The notes: a model not told the origin generated them from the letters alone. 9,833 nt of DNA from Bacteroidia bacterium (GCA_022425465.1 JAKMFK010000092.1:1-9833); one strand, 5' to 3'; counted from the first letter of the stretch, positions 1 to 6,920 are shown. Numbers and translations: made by a program.

Positions 1-346
1 TGCAGGTGATTTGACCTTCTTTAGAAGTAGTTGGATTGCAGATTATCCAGATGGGGAAAACTTCATGGCTTGTTTCTATGGTCCCAATAAAGCCCCTAAT
101 GGGCCAAACTATACACGTTATTCAAATTTTGAATTTGATCAAGAATATACCAGCTTGATGTCTGTAACAGACCCTATAAAAAAAGAAAAATTAATAACCA
201 AAATGGAAAACATCCTTCATGATGACCAACCATTTATTTTACTATTCTATGATGAGAGTATTTGGTTAAAAAACAAAAAGGTGGATCAAATTAAGATAAA
301 TGCTCTTAACCACCTTGACCTGAGACAGGCAGAGGTTAAATCTTAA
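1..346 (+). CDS. C-terminal end of a family-5 ABC-transporter substrate-binding protein (partial)
   Basis: Only the last 114 codons are present; the reading frame is open to the left edge (frame starts at base 2), so the real start lies outside the window and the TTG at base 11 is internal. The visible part carries SSWIADYPDGENF, the W-x-ADYPD-x-ENF motif characteristic of the C-terminal lobe of SBP_bac_5 proteins (DppA/OppA/NikA type), then a GPNYTRYSNFEFDQEY segment, a helical K/E-rich stretch and the closing PFILLFYDESIWLKNKKVDQIKIN strand region, ending in LNHLDLR, all in the usual family order. Family members bind peptides, nickel complexes or similar solutes outside the inner membrane and deliver them to an ABC permease. 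The substrate cannot be told from this fragment, and no permease or ATPase of this type is in the window. The family call is firm; the ligand is unknown. Confidence 0.87.
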   Translation, partial: AGDLTFFRSSWIADYPDGENFMACFYGPNKAPNGPNYTRYSNFEFDQEYTSLMSVTDPIKKEKLITKMENILHDDQPFILLFYDESIWLKNKKVDQIKINALNHLDLRQAEVKS

Positions 347-353
347 TTTTTTA

Positions 354-361
354 TAATTTTG
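354..361 (+). promoter_or_regulatory. Candidate Bacteroidota -7 element before the 135-residue membrane protein
   Basis: TAATTTTG matches the TAnnTTTG element used by the Bacteroidota primary sigma factor and ends 16 bases before the ATG at 378. No TTG is seen at the usual -33 distance, and the region is very AT-rich, so a chance match is possible. Confidence 0.35.
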
Positions 362-377
362 AAAAAAATCACATCAT

Positions 378-785
378 ATGAAATCTAAAATTCAAAATAT
401 TCTTGGACTGCTACTCGGTATTATTATAGGAAGCATAATCAATATGAGTATAGTGTCGATTAGTGGAAATTTGATACCACTACCCCTAGGAGTCAATCCT
501 GATGATGTTAATTCGTTACGTGAAAATATACATCTGTTTGAGTCAAAACATTATATAATGCCTTTCTTGGCTCATGCATTAGGTACACTTTCAGGTGCAT
601 TTTTTGCTTCAAAAATTGCAGTATCAAAAAAGAAAATGTATGCTTATATCGTTGGTTTATTTTTCTTGGTCGGTGGTATTTCAGCAGCATATATGATAGG
701 TACTCCAATTATACCTACGACTATTGATCTAGTGCTTGCCTACTTACCTATGGCATGGATAGCTCATAGGTTTGCTCAAGGCTAA
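378..785 (+). CDS. Small membrane protein of unknown function, four predicted helices
   Basis: I do not recognise a named family. The 135-residue protein starts at an ATG 31 bases after the upstream stop. It has four hydrophobic segments, at about residues 5-27, 60-80, 88-108 and 112-131, so it is most likely an inner-membrane protein with both ends on the same side. The first helix contains a glycine zipper (G10, G14, G18 at four-residue spacing), and the second has a similar small-residue face (G68, S71, G72), which suggests tight helix packing or oligomerisation. Between helices 1 and 2 lies a polar loop (residues 28-59) with NPDDVNSLREN; a KKK cluster (residues 84-86) precedes helix 3. 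The gene could be read through from the binding-protein gene or from the candidate promoter at 354-361. Its stop codon overlaps the stop of the convergent gene by four bases. That it is a real gene is well supported by length, composition and position; no function can be assigned. Confidence 0.75.
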   Translation: MKSKIQNILGLLLGIIIGSIINMSIVSISGNLIPLPLGVNPDDVNSLRENIHLFESKHYIMPFLAHALGTLSGAFFASKIAVSKKKMYAYIVGLFFLVGGISAAYMIGTPIIPTTIDLVLAYLPMAWIAHRFAQG

Positions 786-1327
786 CCTGCTTTTAAATTA
801 CCGCTTTTTTTGACACCACCCTTGGCTTTGCTTTGAGCTTTAGGAGCGTTATGAGCGGTTGGCTTCTTGTTATTGGATTTAGAAGTGGACTTCTTAGCCT
901 CTTTCACTTTATCATCACTATCAGGCTCAGTCAATTGGTTGAAGTCTAATTGGTCTTTTAAAAGACGATACCAACTTACAAGTTTAACAATGTCTGAATT
1001 ATAGACTTGATCTTCATCAAAGTCCTTAACTACTTGTCTAAAAAACGATTGAATCGCATCACCAGTATTTTTCTTATTAACCAACTCAAGACCTGCCTCA
1101 ACCTTTTCATGCAGCGACTTCAAGATTTCATCTAATTTTTTATCCCCATCATAGGTATACATAGAGATATCACTCAAAAACGATACTTTTTGTGTAAGTG
1201 AAGTAGGAAATCTTTTTTTATCTCCATTTAAAGACTCTACAATAAGACCATTTGCTCGTTTTCCTACTAGTTTATGAAGTCCAGGTTTACCTGCTACAGA
1301 TACTATTTCGTTTAAATATAATGACAT
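782..1327 (-). CDS. DUF5606-family protein with a lysine-rich tail
   Basis: The 181-residue product opens with LNEIVSVAGKPGLHKLVGKRANGLIVESL, the arrangement expected at the start of DUF5606, a domain I know from Bacteroidota genomes. It continues with KRFPTSLTQKVSFLSDISMY and closes the domain with YNSDIVKLVSWYRLL near residues 109-123. The N-terminal part (about 1-60) looks like a small beta-rich fold and the next 60 residues look helical. From about residue 138 onward the sequence is a low-complexity, probably disordered tail of K, S, N, A and P that gives a strong positive charge and suggests contact with nucleic acid or another polyanion; this is inference. No signal peptide or membrane segment is seen, so it should be cytoplasmic. 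The start ATG matches the family's usual N-terminus. It follows kdsA on the same strand after 95 bases, with its own candidate promoter in the gap. The molecular function of the family is unknown to me. Confidence 0.85.
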   Translation of the reverse strand: MSLYLNEIVSVAGKPGLHKLVGKRANGLIVESLNGDKKRFPTSLTQKVSFLSDISMYTYDGDKKLDEILKSLHEKVEAGLELVNKKNTGDAIQSFFRQVVKDFDEDQVYNSDIVKLVSWYRLLKDQLDFNQLTEPDSDDKVKEAKKSTSKSNNKKPTAHNAPKAQSKAKGGVKKSGNLKAG

Positions 1328-1376
1328 TAATTAATAACGCTTGTTAAAAGTGGTACGAAAATATCTATTCTATTGA

Positions 1377-1384
1377 CAAATCTA
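1377..1384 (-). promoter_or_regulatory. Candidate -7 element before the DUF5606 gene
   Basis: On the minus strand this reads TAGATTTG, a full match to TAnnTTTG, 49 bases before the ATG at 1327 and within the 95-base gap after kdsA. It suggests the DUF5606 gene need not depend on read-through from kdsA. No -33 TTG is evident at the expected spacing. Confidence 0.4.
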
Positions 1385-1401
1385 TAAATGTGTTATTATT
1401 T

Positions 1402-1424
1402 TAAAATAATCTAATTTGATTATT
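1402..1424 (-). terminator. Weak AT-rich hairpin at the end of kdsA
   Basis: Starting within the kdsA stop codon, the minus strand carries AATAATC, a six-base loop, then GATTATT followed by TTT, giving a seven-pair stem with only one G-C pair. It is in the right place for a terminator, but the stem is weak and the T-run very short. Confidence 0.22.
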
Positions 1425-2235
1425 ACAAAGCAGATCTCAATCGCAACAACTTTTCTAATAAGTCTTCAATATTGTGTAGTGGTAACATGTTTGCTCCGTC
1501 ACTAAGAGCAGAGCTTGGATCTGGGTGTGTTTCAATGAAGAGACCATCTACCCCAACTGAAACAGCGGCTTTCGCAAGTGGTTCAATGAGTTGTGGTAAT
1601 CCACCGGTAACACCCGTACCATTATTCGGTTGTTGTAAAGAGTGAGTGCAATCCATAACAACTGGATAACCCGTTTCTTTCATCCATACAATATTTCTAT
1701 AATCTACAATCATATCTCCATAGCCAAACATATTTCCACGCTCTGTCAAAAGAACTTTATTATTTGACATTTCAACTAACTTTTGAGCAGCAAATTTCAT
1801 TGCTTCAGCACCTGCAAATTGTCCTTTTTTGATATTTATAACCTTACCTGTTTTTGCAGCAGATTGTAGCAGTTCAGTTTGACGAAACAGAAACGCTGGT
1901 ATTTGAAGTACATCTACAAATTCTGCAGCGATTTCAGCTTCTTTACTTTCATGGATATCCGTTACAATTGGCACATCAAATGTTGACCGGACCTTACCCA
2001 ATAATTTTAGTGCTTTTTCATCACCTATTCCAGTAAATGAAGAAGCATTCGTTCGATTAGCTTTTTTGTATGATGATTTAAAGACAAAAGGAATATCTAG
2101 TTTATCCGTTACCTTTTTTAAATATTCGGCAGTATGCATGGTAATTTCCTCATTTTCTACAGCACAAGGTCCAGCTAATAAAAATAGCTTATCACCGTTT
2201 AATACTTCATCTAGTGTATTATCTATGGAATTCAA
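1423..2235 (-). CDS. kdsA: 3-deoxy-8-phosphooctulonate synthase (Kdo-8-phosphate synthase)
   Basis: KdsA condenses phosphoenolpyruvate with arabinose 5-phosphate to make Kdo-8-phosphate, the precursor of the Kdo sugar joined to lipid A; it is a cytoplasmic TIM-barrel enzyme. The 270-residue length is normal. Signature segments are LLAGPCAVENEE (20-30), FKSSYKKANRTNASSFTG (52-69), TDIHES (92-97), KKGQF (136-140), LTERGNMFGY (163-172), MDCTHSLQQPN (194-204) and FIETHPDPSSALSDGANMLPL (233-253). C24, H198, E235 and D246 line up with the four metal ligands of the metal-dependent class (Aquifex aeolicus type), where the metal-free E. coli enzyme has Asn in place of this Cys. The start is a TTG: an in-frame TAA lies two codons upstream, and the next ATG (residue 33) would remove the active-site AGPC motif. 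It is divergent from fabI, with a 155-base gap between them. The N-terminus could alternatively begin at the ATT one codon earlier. Confidence 0.96.
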   Translation of the reverse strand: MNSIDNTLDEVLNGDKLFLLAGPCAVENEEITMHTAEYLKKVTDKLDIPFVFKSSYKKANRTNASSFTGIGDEKALKLLGKVRSTFDVPIVTDIHESKEAEIAAEFVDVLQIPAFLFRQTELLQSAAKTGKVINIKKGQFAGAEAMKFAAQKLVEMSNNKVLLTERGNMFGYGDMIVDYRNIVWMKETGYPVVMDCTHSLQQPNNGTGVTGGLPQLIEPLAKAAVSVGVDGLFIETHPDPSSALSDGANMLPLHNIEDLLEKLLRLRSAL

Positions 2236-2261
2236 AATTTATGTCTTAATTAATTATATCA

Positions 2262-2269
2262 CAAATGTA
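2262..2269 (-). promoter_or_regulatory. Candidate -7 element before kdsA
   Basis: Read on the minus strand this is TACATTTG, a full match to TAnnTTTG, 26 bases before the TTG start at 2235. That spacing suits transcription beginning shortly before the gene and supports the TTG as start. A -33 TTG at normal spacing is not visible. Confidence 0.42.
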
Positions 2270-2363
2270 CTCAATATTAAAAATGAAAAATCAGATAAAA
2301 AATTCTCAAATTATTTTTATAAAGATGCATTTTTTAACTATTTAACTTGTTTTATTTTTTAAC

Positions 2364-2376
2364 ATTGCAACGCAAT
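2364..2376. promoter_or_regulatory. Small palindrome in the fabI leader
   Basis: ATTGC, three bases (AAC), then GCAAT form a perfect five-pair inverted repeat that is the only GC-containing symmetry in an otherwise AT-only region. It lies 14 bases before the fabI ATG, between TTAAC and ATAAC flanks. It could be a protein-binding operator or a short leader hairpin; at this size a chance occurrence is also possible. Confidence 0.25.
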
Positions 2377-2390
2377 AACAAATTAATATC

Positions 2391-3191
2391 ATGTCTAATA
2401 ATTTATTAAAAGGAAAAAAGGGGATTATTTCTGGAGCATTGGATAGTAATTCAATAGCCTGGAAAGTTGCTGAAAAATGCGTTAAACAGGGAGCTGAAAT
2501 AATACTAACCAACGCACCTATTGCAATGCGTATGGGGGCAATCAACGAACTATCTGAAAAGCTAACCGCACCTATTATTCCTTGCGATGTCACTGACAAT
2601 GACCAAGTGATTGAATTGGTTGAAAAATCAAAAGAGCATTTTGGAGGTAAATTCGATTTCCTATTACATTCAATCGGCATGAGCTTAAATGTCAGAAAAG
2701 GAAGAGACTACACTAATCTAAAATATGATTGGACTCACAAAACCTATGATATTTCAGCACTATCATTTCACAAAATGATCCAAGCTTGTTATCAGGCTGA
2801 TGCAATGAATGATTGGGGATCAATTCTTGGCTTAACTTACATTGCCGCACAGCGTGTTTTCCCAGATTACAGTGAAATGGCTGAAAGTAAAGCATTATTA
2901 GAAAGTATAGCTCGAAACTTTGGATATCACTATGGTAAGAAAGCCAAAGTTAGAATTAACACCATTTCTCAATCCCCTACGTTTACTACTGCTGGTAGTG
3001 GTGTGAAAGGATTTGATGACTTTATGAGTTTTGCATCTAAAATGTCACCATTAGGGAATGCAGATGCTGATACATGTGCAGACTACTGCATATCGTTATT
3101 CTCTGACCTAACCAAGATGGTAACCATGCAAAACCTCTTTCATGACGGTGGATTTAGTTTCACTGGTGTGAGTAACGATGTTTTAAGATAA
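2391..3191 (+). CDS. fabI: Enoyl-[acyl-carrier-protein] reductase, FabI type
   Basis: FabI carries out the last step of each fatty acid elongation cycle, reducing trans-2-enoyl-ACP with NAD(P)H in the cytoplasm, and is the target of triclosan. The 266-residue protein is full length. The nucleotide-binding start is GIISGALDSNSIAWKVAEK (11-29), the divergent Rossmann motif typical of FabI rather than of ordinary short-chain dehydrogenases. CDVTD (65-69) and LLHSIGMS (91-98) follow the expected order. Catalysis is marked by Y150, Y160 and K167 in YIAAQRVFPDYSEMAESK, the Y-x9-Y-x6-K spacing of E. coli FabI (Y146, Y156, K163). The C-terminal part contains TFTTAGSGVKGFDDF and MSPLGNADADTCADYC, leading to LFHDGGFS. 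The ATG at 2391 gives the normal N-terminus. The stop codon directly abuts the stop of the convergent peptidase gene, with no bases between them. Confidence 0.96.
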   Translation: MSNNLLKGKKGIISGALDSNSIAWKVAEKCVKQGAEIILTNAPIAMRMGAINELSEKLTAPIIPCDVTDNDQVIELVEKSKEHFGGKFDFLLHSIGMSLNVRKGRDYTNLKYDWTHKTYDISALSFHKMIQACYQADAMNDWGSILGLTYIAAQRVFPDYSEMAESKALLESIARNFGYHYGKKAKVRINTISQSPTFTTAGSGVKGFDDFMSFASKMSPLGNADADTCADYCISLFSDLTKMVTMQNLFHDGGFSFTGVSNDVLR

Positions 3192-5324
3192 TTACATTAC
3201 CACGCCTATTTCGTCTAATACTTTGTCTGCTTTGCCAAAGTATTTCATGATGTAGAGTACATATCTAATATCTACTCCTATCGATCTGCTGTAACTTTCA
3301 TTCCAAGCATAATCGTTGATTGTAGCAGTGTATGCCCTATCAAAGTTCACTCCTACTAACCTACCTTTACTGTCCATTATTGGACTTCCACTATTTCCAC
3401 CAGTTGTATCCATATTGTACAAAAGTCCAACTACAACACTTCCGTTTGATTTATTCTTGAGAACATCCGCAGGTTCTATTTTTTTCATTTTGTCTATAAA
3501 TTCAGGCTGAAGAAAATAATCTGGATTAGTTGTGCCCTCCGTTTTTTCTATGATTCCATTGACAGTAGTATATGGACTAGCTTTAACAGCATCCTCTGGC
3601 TCATAACCTTTCACGTAACCGTATGTAAACCTTAATGTTCCATTAGCGTCAGGAATAAAACTTCCGCCTTTCATTTCCATTTCAATATCATTAAAACGTG
3701 GAATGATCGCATCAATCTCTGCATTAATTTGAATCATCTCTTTTTGCATATCTCTAAATACACGATTCACCCTCGCAGCAAATGTTATAAGTTCATCATT
3801 GGTCTTTAGAAATTTTTCCATATCAGACTCCATCAAACTGTTGTTTTTCTGAACCTTCCTCAACTTTGAACTCTCCCACAACATCTCAGCAAATCTATAT
3901 GCAGCCTTTCGTGAAGTGCTGTAACCTGAATAAAATTTATGATCAAATAAGTATTTAATTTCTGAAAGATGGCTTAGGGATAATTGATATAACAATTCAG
4001 AAAAAAGTTTCTTCTCAAGAGACAATCTAGACTCTAGACCTCTATATGAAGACAATTGTAGAAGTATTTTCGAGGAATTTTTATCTAAAAAAGCTGCACG
4101 TTCATCTTTTGAAACAGATTGAATACTTTCATTATTTATTTGAGTAAATGCTGCACCAGCAAAAATTCCATTTCTGTATAACTGATTCAAATAGATATAA
4201 TCTCTTGCTAAAGCAAATTTTCGAGCATACAACTCCTCGTTATCCTGGAATAAAGATTGATAGCTTTTAAAAGACGATTTCTTGGAGGCATATTCTGAAA
4301 GCCTCTTTTGACTATTATATTTTTGAGCTATTACGCCTGTACGTTGAAGTCCTTTTTTTTTACCCTTAAAATTTTTAGACGTGTTATTTAAACTTGCCAG
4401 TCTTCCACTGTATTTTAACTTCATATCTATATCATTTCCAGCAAATTCGTTTATGGCATCAATTTGAAAATCAAACCATTCAGCAATAATTGGAAGAACA
4501 TAATTGTTTTGATAATCCAAAAATTGAGCAGTTTGGTTTCTGTATGTTCTTCCGGGGTATCCGAGAATAAACGTAAAATCTCCTTCAGACGTTCCAGATG
4601 GATTAACTTCTAAATGTTTTTCTGGGACATAAGGCACGCCATTTTCATAGGCACGAACAATTGAAAAATCTCCATTGTGTCTTGGCCACTCCCAGTTATC
4701 TGTTTCGCCACCAAATTTACCAATATTTTTAGGTGGTACATAAACCAATCGCACATCATCCAGCGTCTTGTATAGAAATAAAGTATATGACTTTCCAACT
4801 AACATCTCCGAAATCTCAGGAGTAAGATTTGGGTTTGCTTTTTGCTCTCTTTCTAGAATTAATTTTCGATTCTTTGAGATAATTTCTTTCCGTTTCAAAG
4901 CTGGTGTGTTAACTCCTATACCTACCAAAACTTCATCTGAAATATCTTCATAGGACATCGTAATTTTACATGGTAAAGAGGTCTTGATCTCTGCCTCATT
5001 TTTTGACGCATAAAATCCATTTTCCAAATAGTTGTTTTCTGAAGAACTCACAGAAGCAACAGAACTAAAAACACAATGATGATTCGTAATAATAAGTCCA
5101 GAATTAGATATGAATGAGCCTGTACATCCACCTAAACGAACCAATGCGTTAACCAATGCAGGTTTAGATTCATCATAAATATCGTAAGTAGAAATTTCCA
5201 AGCCAGCACTTTTTAGATCAAGGGAATTTAGTTGACTCATTGGAAACATTCCCTCTTCTAAAGAATCAGTTTTGAAGGAAAATAAGGAAATTGCCAATAA
5301 GGATACGAATACTATTTTTTTCAT
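3192..5324 (-). CDS. S46-family dipeptidyl peptidase, DPP11-like (acidic P1 specificity predicted)
   Basis: S46 peptidases are periplasmic serine exopeptidases that release dipeptides from the N-terminus of oligopeptides; they have a split chymotrypsin fold with a helical insert. The 710-residue length is normal. A signal peptide covers about residues 1-17 (KK, then IVFVSLLAISLFSF). The presumed catalytic triad is H83 in TNHHC, D219 in WPRHNGDF and S645 in GGNSGSP. N210 and W211 in DNWEWPRH and D662 match residues that bind the free amino terminus in characterised members. R663 lies 18 residues after the catalytic serine, the position of Arg673 in Porphyromonas gingivalis DPP11, which selects Asp/Glu at P1; DPP7-type enzymes have Gly there. 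The helical insert runs from about 310 to 560. NHHC is followed by VF rather than the commoner GY, so this is a divergent member. No T9SS tail is present. It lies 21 bases after the MlaF-type ATPase gene and is probably in the same transcript. Family is firm; specificity is inferred. Confidence 0.93.
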   Translation of the reverse strand: MKKIVFVSLLAISLFSFKTDSLEEGMFPMSQLNSLDLKSAGLEISTYDIYDESKPALVNALVRLGGCTGSFISNSGLIITNHHCVFSSVASVSSSENNYLENGFYASKNEAEIKTSLPCKITMSYEDISDEVLVGIGVNTPALKRKEIISKNRKLILEREQKANPNLTPEISEMLVGKSYTLFLYKTLDDVRLVYVPPKNIGKFGGETDNWEWPRHNGDFSIVRAYENGVPYVPEKHLEVNPSGTSEGDFTFILGYPGRTYRNQTAQFLDYQNNYVLPIIAEWFDFQIDAINEFAGNDIDMKLKYSGRLASLNNTSKNFKGKKKGLQRTGVIAQKYNSQKRLSEYASKKSSFKSYQSLFQDNEELYARKFALARDYIYLNQLYRNGIFAGAAFTQINNESIQSVSKDERAAFLDKNSSKILLQLSSYRGLESRLSLEKKLFSELLYQLSLSHLSEIKYLFDHKFYSGYSTSRKAAYRFAEMLWESSKLRKVQKNNSLMESDMEKFLKTNDELITFAARVNRVFRDMQKEMIQINAEIDAIIPRFNDIEMEMKGGSFIPDANGTLRFTYGYVKGYEPEDAVKASPYTTVNGIIEKTEGTTNPDYFLQPEFIDKMKKIEPADVLKNKSNGSVVVGLLYNMDTTGGNSGSPIMDSKGRLVGVNFDRAYTATINDYAWNESYSRSIGVDIRYVLYIMKYFGKADKVLDEIGVVM

Positions 5325-5345
5325 ATTGAGTTTAATTTTTAAAAT

Positions 5346-6077
5346 TTAATAGAAATAAGATGCTTTAATGAAATTAGTAAGCATCTCATTGTTACTAGAA
5401 TGAATGTCTTTGACCTTACCACTCCACTCATTCTTTCCTTGATAAATGAAGATAACATCATCTCCAATATCAAATACCGTTTTCATATCATGCGTATTTA
5501 TAATGGTCGTAATATTGAACTCCTTTGTTATACTCTTTAATAATTCATCAATTACTCTTGAGGTAACAGGATCTAACCCCGAGTTTGGTTCATCACAAAA
5601 GAGGTATTTTATATCAAGTGCAATAGCTCTAGCGATACCAACACGTTTTTTCATGCCACCACTTATTTCAGCTGGGAATTTATCGTTAATCCCTTGCATT
5701 TCAACTTGTTCAAGACAAAAGTTTACACGATCTTTTCGCTCGGCAGGGGTCATTGAAGTGAACATTTTTAGGGTAAACTCCACATTTTGTTCGACAGTGA
5801 GCGAATCAAACAAAGCTGTACCTTGAAAAAGCATACCAATTTCTTGTCGAACTTCACGCAACTGCGAATATTCTAGGTTAGTAAAATCTCGACTGTCATA
5901 CATCACATTACCAGAAGTTGGTCTCAATAAACCAACCATACACTTCATCATAACACTTTTACCGTGTCCACTACTACCAATTACAAGGTTTACCTTACCT
6001 GTCTCAAATTTTGTTGAAATATTTTTCAATACCTCAACCCCGTCAAACGATTTGGAAACATTGATTAATTCGATCAT
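5346..6077 (-). CDS. mlaF: ABC-transporter ATPase, MlaF type (phospholipid transport)
   Basis: This 243-residue cytoplasmic protein is a single nucleotide-binding domain. Walker A is GSSGHGKS (34-41), the Q-loop glutamine is Q85, the signature is SGGMKKR (139-145), Walker B runs KYLFCDEP (157-164) with E163 as catalytic base, the D-loop is SGLDP (166-170) and the switch histidine is H196 in NTHDM. The SGGMKKR form with Met after GG and the short C-terminal tail are typical of the Mla/Mkl (Ttg2A) group, which powers phospholipid or lipid transport by MCE-domain systems. The call is strengthened by the MlaE-type permease immediately upstream, overlapping by ATGA (6074-6077), which implies translational coupling. 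No MCE-domain (MlaD-like) gene is present in the window, so that partner must be encoded elsewhere. Direction of lipid transport cannot be read from the sequence. Confidence 0.92.
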   Translation of the reverse strand: MIELINVSKSFDGVEVLKNISTKFETGKVNLVIGSSGHGKSVMMKCMVGLLRPTSGNVMYDSRDFTNLEYSQLREVRQEIGMLFQGTALFDSLTVEQNVEFTLKMFTSMTPAERKDRVNFCLEQVEMQGINDKFPAEISGGMKKRVGIARAIALDIKYLFCDEPNSGLDPVTSRVIDELLKSITKEFNITTIINTHDMKTVFDIGDDVIFIYQGKNEWSGKVKDIHSSNNEMLTNFIKASYFY

Positions 6078-6811
6078 AATAATATTTGAGCTAATAGATA
6101 GTCAGAAAATAAAATAGCTACAGCACTATAAACAACAGCCTTTGTGCTGCTTGCACCAACCTCTAATGCACCACCACTAGTTGTATATCCTTGAAAAGCA
6201 GAAACAGAGGTTATAATAAAAGCATAGGTAAATGCTTTAATGAGTGAAAACAATAGATTGAATGGCAAAAATGACTCTCTAGCACCTTGAAAATACTCTT
6301 CATAAGTTAATATGCCAGAGGCCTCTCCTGCTATAATACCACCCAGATTACTCAAGAAAATTGAAATGATAACCAACATAGGAATCATAATTAAGCCAGC
6401 AACAATCTTGGGTAAAGCAAGATAACCACTAGAATTAATTCCCATGACTTCAAGAGCATCTATTTGTTCACTAACACGCATGGTACCAATTTCTGAAGCA
6501 ATATGAGAACCTACTTTACCAGCCAATACAAGGCAAGTTATTGTCGGAGCTAATTCCAGCATCGAAGAATCACTTACTATCGATCCAATTACTGGCTTAG
6601 CAATTAATGGTGATATAAGTTGATAAGCAATTTGTAACGTAGTCACAGCACCTTGAAAAACAGCAATGATAACTACAATAGACAACGAGCCTACTCCAAT
6701 GTTATTCATCTCGGTTATCGTTCTGTCGATATACACGGATAATTTTTCAGGTTTAGAAAACATCCCCTTCAAAAAAAGAATGTAATTACCAAAGTGATAA
6801 AAGAATGTCAT
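6074..6811 (-). CDS. mlaE: ABC-transporter permease, MlaE family
   Basis: The 245-residue integral inner-membrane protein belongs to the MlaE (formerly DUF140) family, the membrane-spanning part of MCE-type lipid transporters. The diagnostic block ELAPTITCLVLAGKVG continuing into SHIASEIGTM (86-111) is followed by EQIDALEVMG (115-124), the helix that contacts the ATPase, and later by SGGALEVGASSTKAVV (212-227). Hydrophobic segments lie near residues 41-70, 87-104, 134-160, 185-207 and 224-243; the N-terminus has an amphipathic stretch (1-35), usual for the family. The ATG at 6811 gives a family-length N-terminus. The gene leads a minus-strand cluster: MlaE, then MlaF with an ATGA overlap, then the S46 peptidase. 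It is divergent from the dehydrogenase at 6937, sharing a 125-base intergenic region. A near match to the -7 element, TATCTTTA (6820-6827), lies eight bases before its start, which would give an almost leaderless transcript. Confidence 0.93.
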   Translation of the reverse strand: MTFFYHFGNYILFLKGMFSKPEKLSVYIDRTITEMNNIGVGSLSIVVIIAVFQGAVTTLQIAYQLISPLIAKPVIGSIVSDSSMLELAPTITCLVLAGKVGSHIASEIGTMRVSEQIDALEVMGINSSGYLALPKIVAGLIMIPMLVIISIFLSNLGGIIAGEASGILTYEEYFQGARESFLPFNLLFSLIKAFTYAFIITSVSAFQGYTTSGGALEVGASSTKAVVYSAVAILFSDYLLAQILL

Positions 6812-6912
6812 ATCGGGTGTAAAGATACATACATCTGTATTCTATACGAATGAAATAGTCCACAGCTTATAAAAAACTATATAAAGCTCCATCAAACAAA
6901 ATCATTTGTACA

Positions 6913-6920
6913 TACATTTG
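6913..6920 (+). promoter_or_regulatory. Candidate -7 element before the short-chain dehydrogenase
   Basis: TACATTTG is a full match to TAnnTTTG, 16 bases before the ATG at 6937, in the 125-base region shared with the divergent permease gene. No -33 TTG at standard spacing is seen. Confidence 0.4.

Noticed and set aside
346..369. ATTTTTT/AAAAAAT hairpin after the binding-protein gene
   Set aside because: The stem is A-T only and overlaps the candidate -7 element; it is too weak for a terminator.
1395..1410. Perfect 16-base palindrome ATTATTTTAAAATAAT
   Set aside because: It contains only A and T with no loop; such palindromes are common in AT-rich intergenic DNA and there is no other sign of a binding site.
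2066..2362. 98-residue open frame on the plus strand covering the kdsA start and the intergenic region
   Set aside because: Half is antisense to kdsA and the rest is AT-rich intergenic DNA translated as F/N/K/I-rich sequence without domain character.
2342..2680. 112-residue open frame on the minus strand opposite fabI
   Set aside because: It is a shadow of the conserved fabI frame with no independent support.
5446..5826. 126-residue open frame on the plus strand opposite mlaF
   Set aside because: It is antisense to a clear ABC ATPase with every motif intact and has no recognisable protein features.
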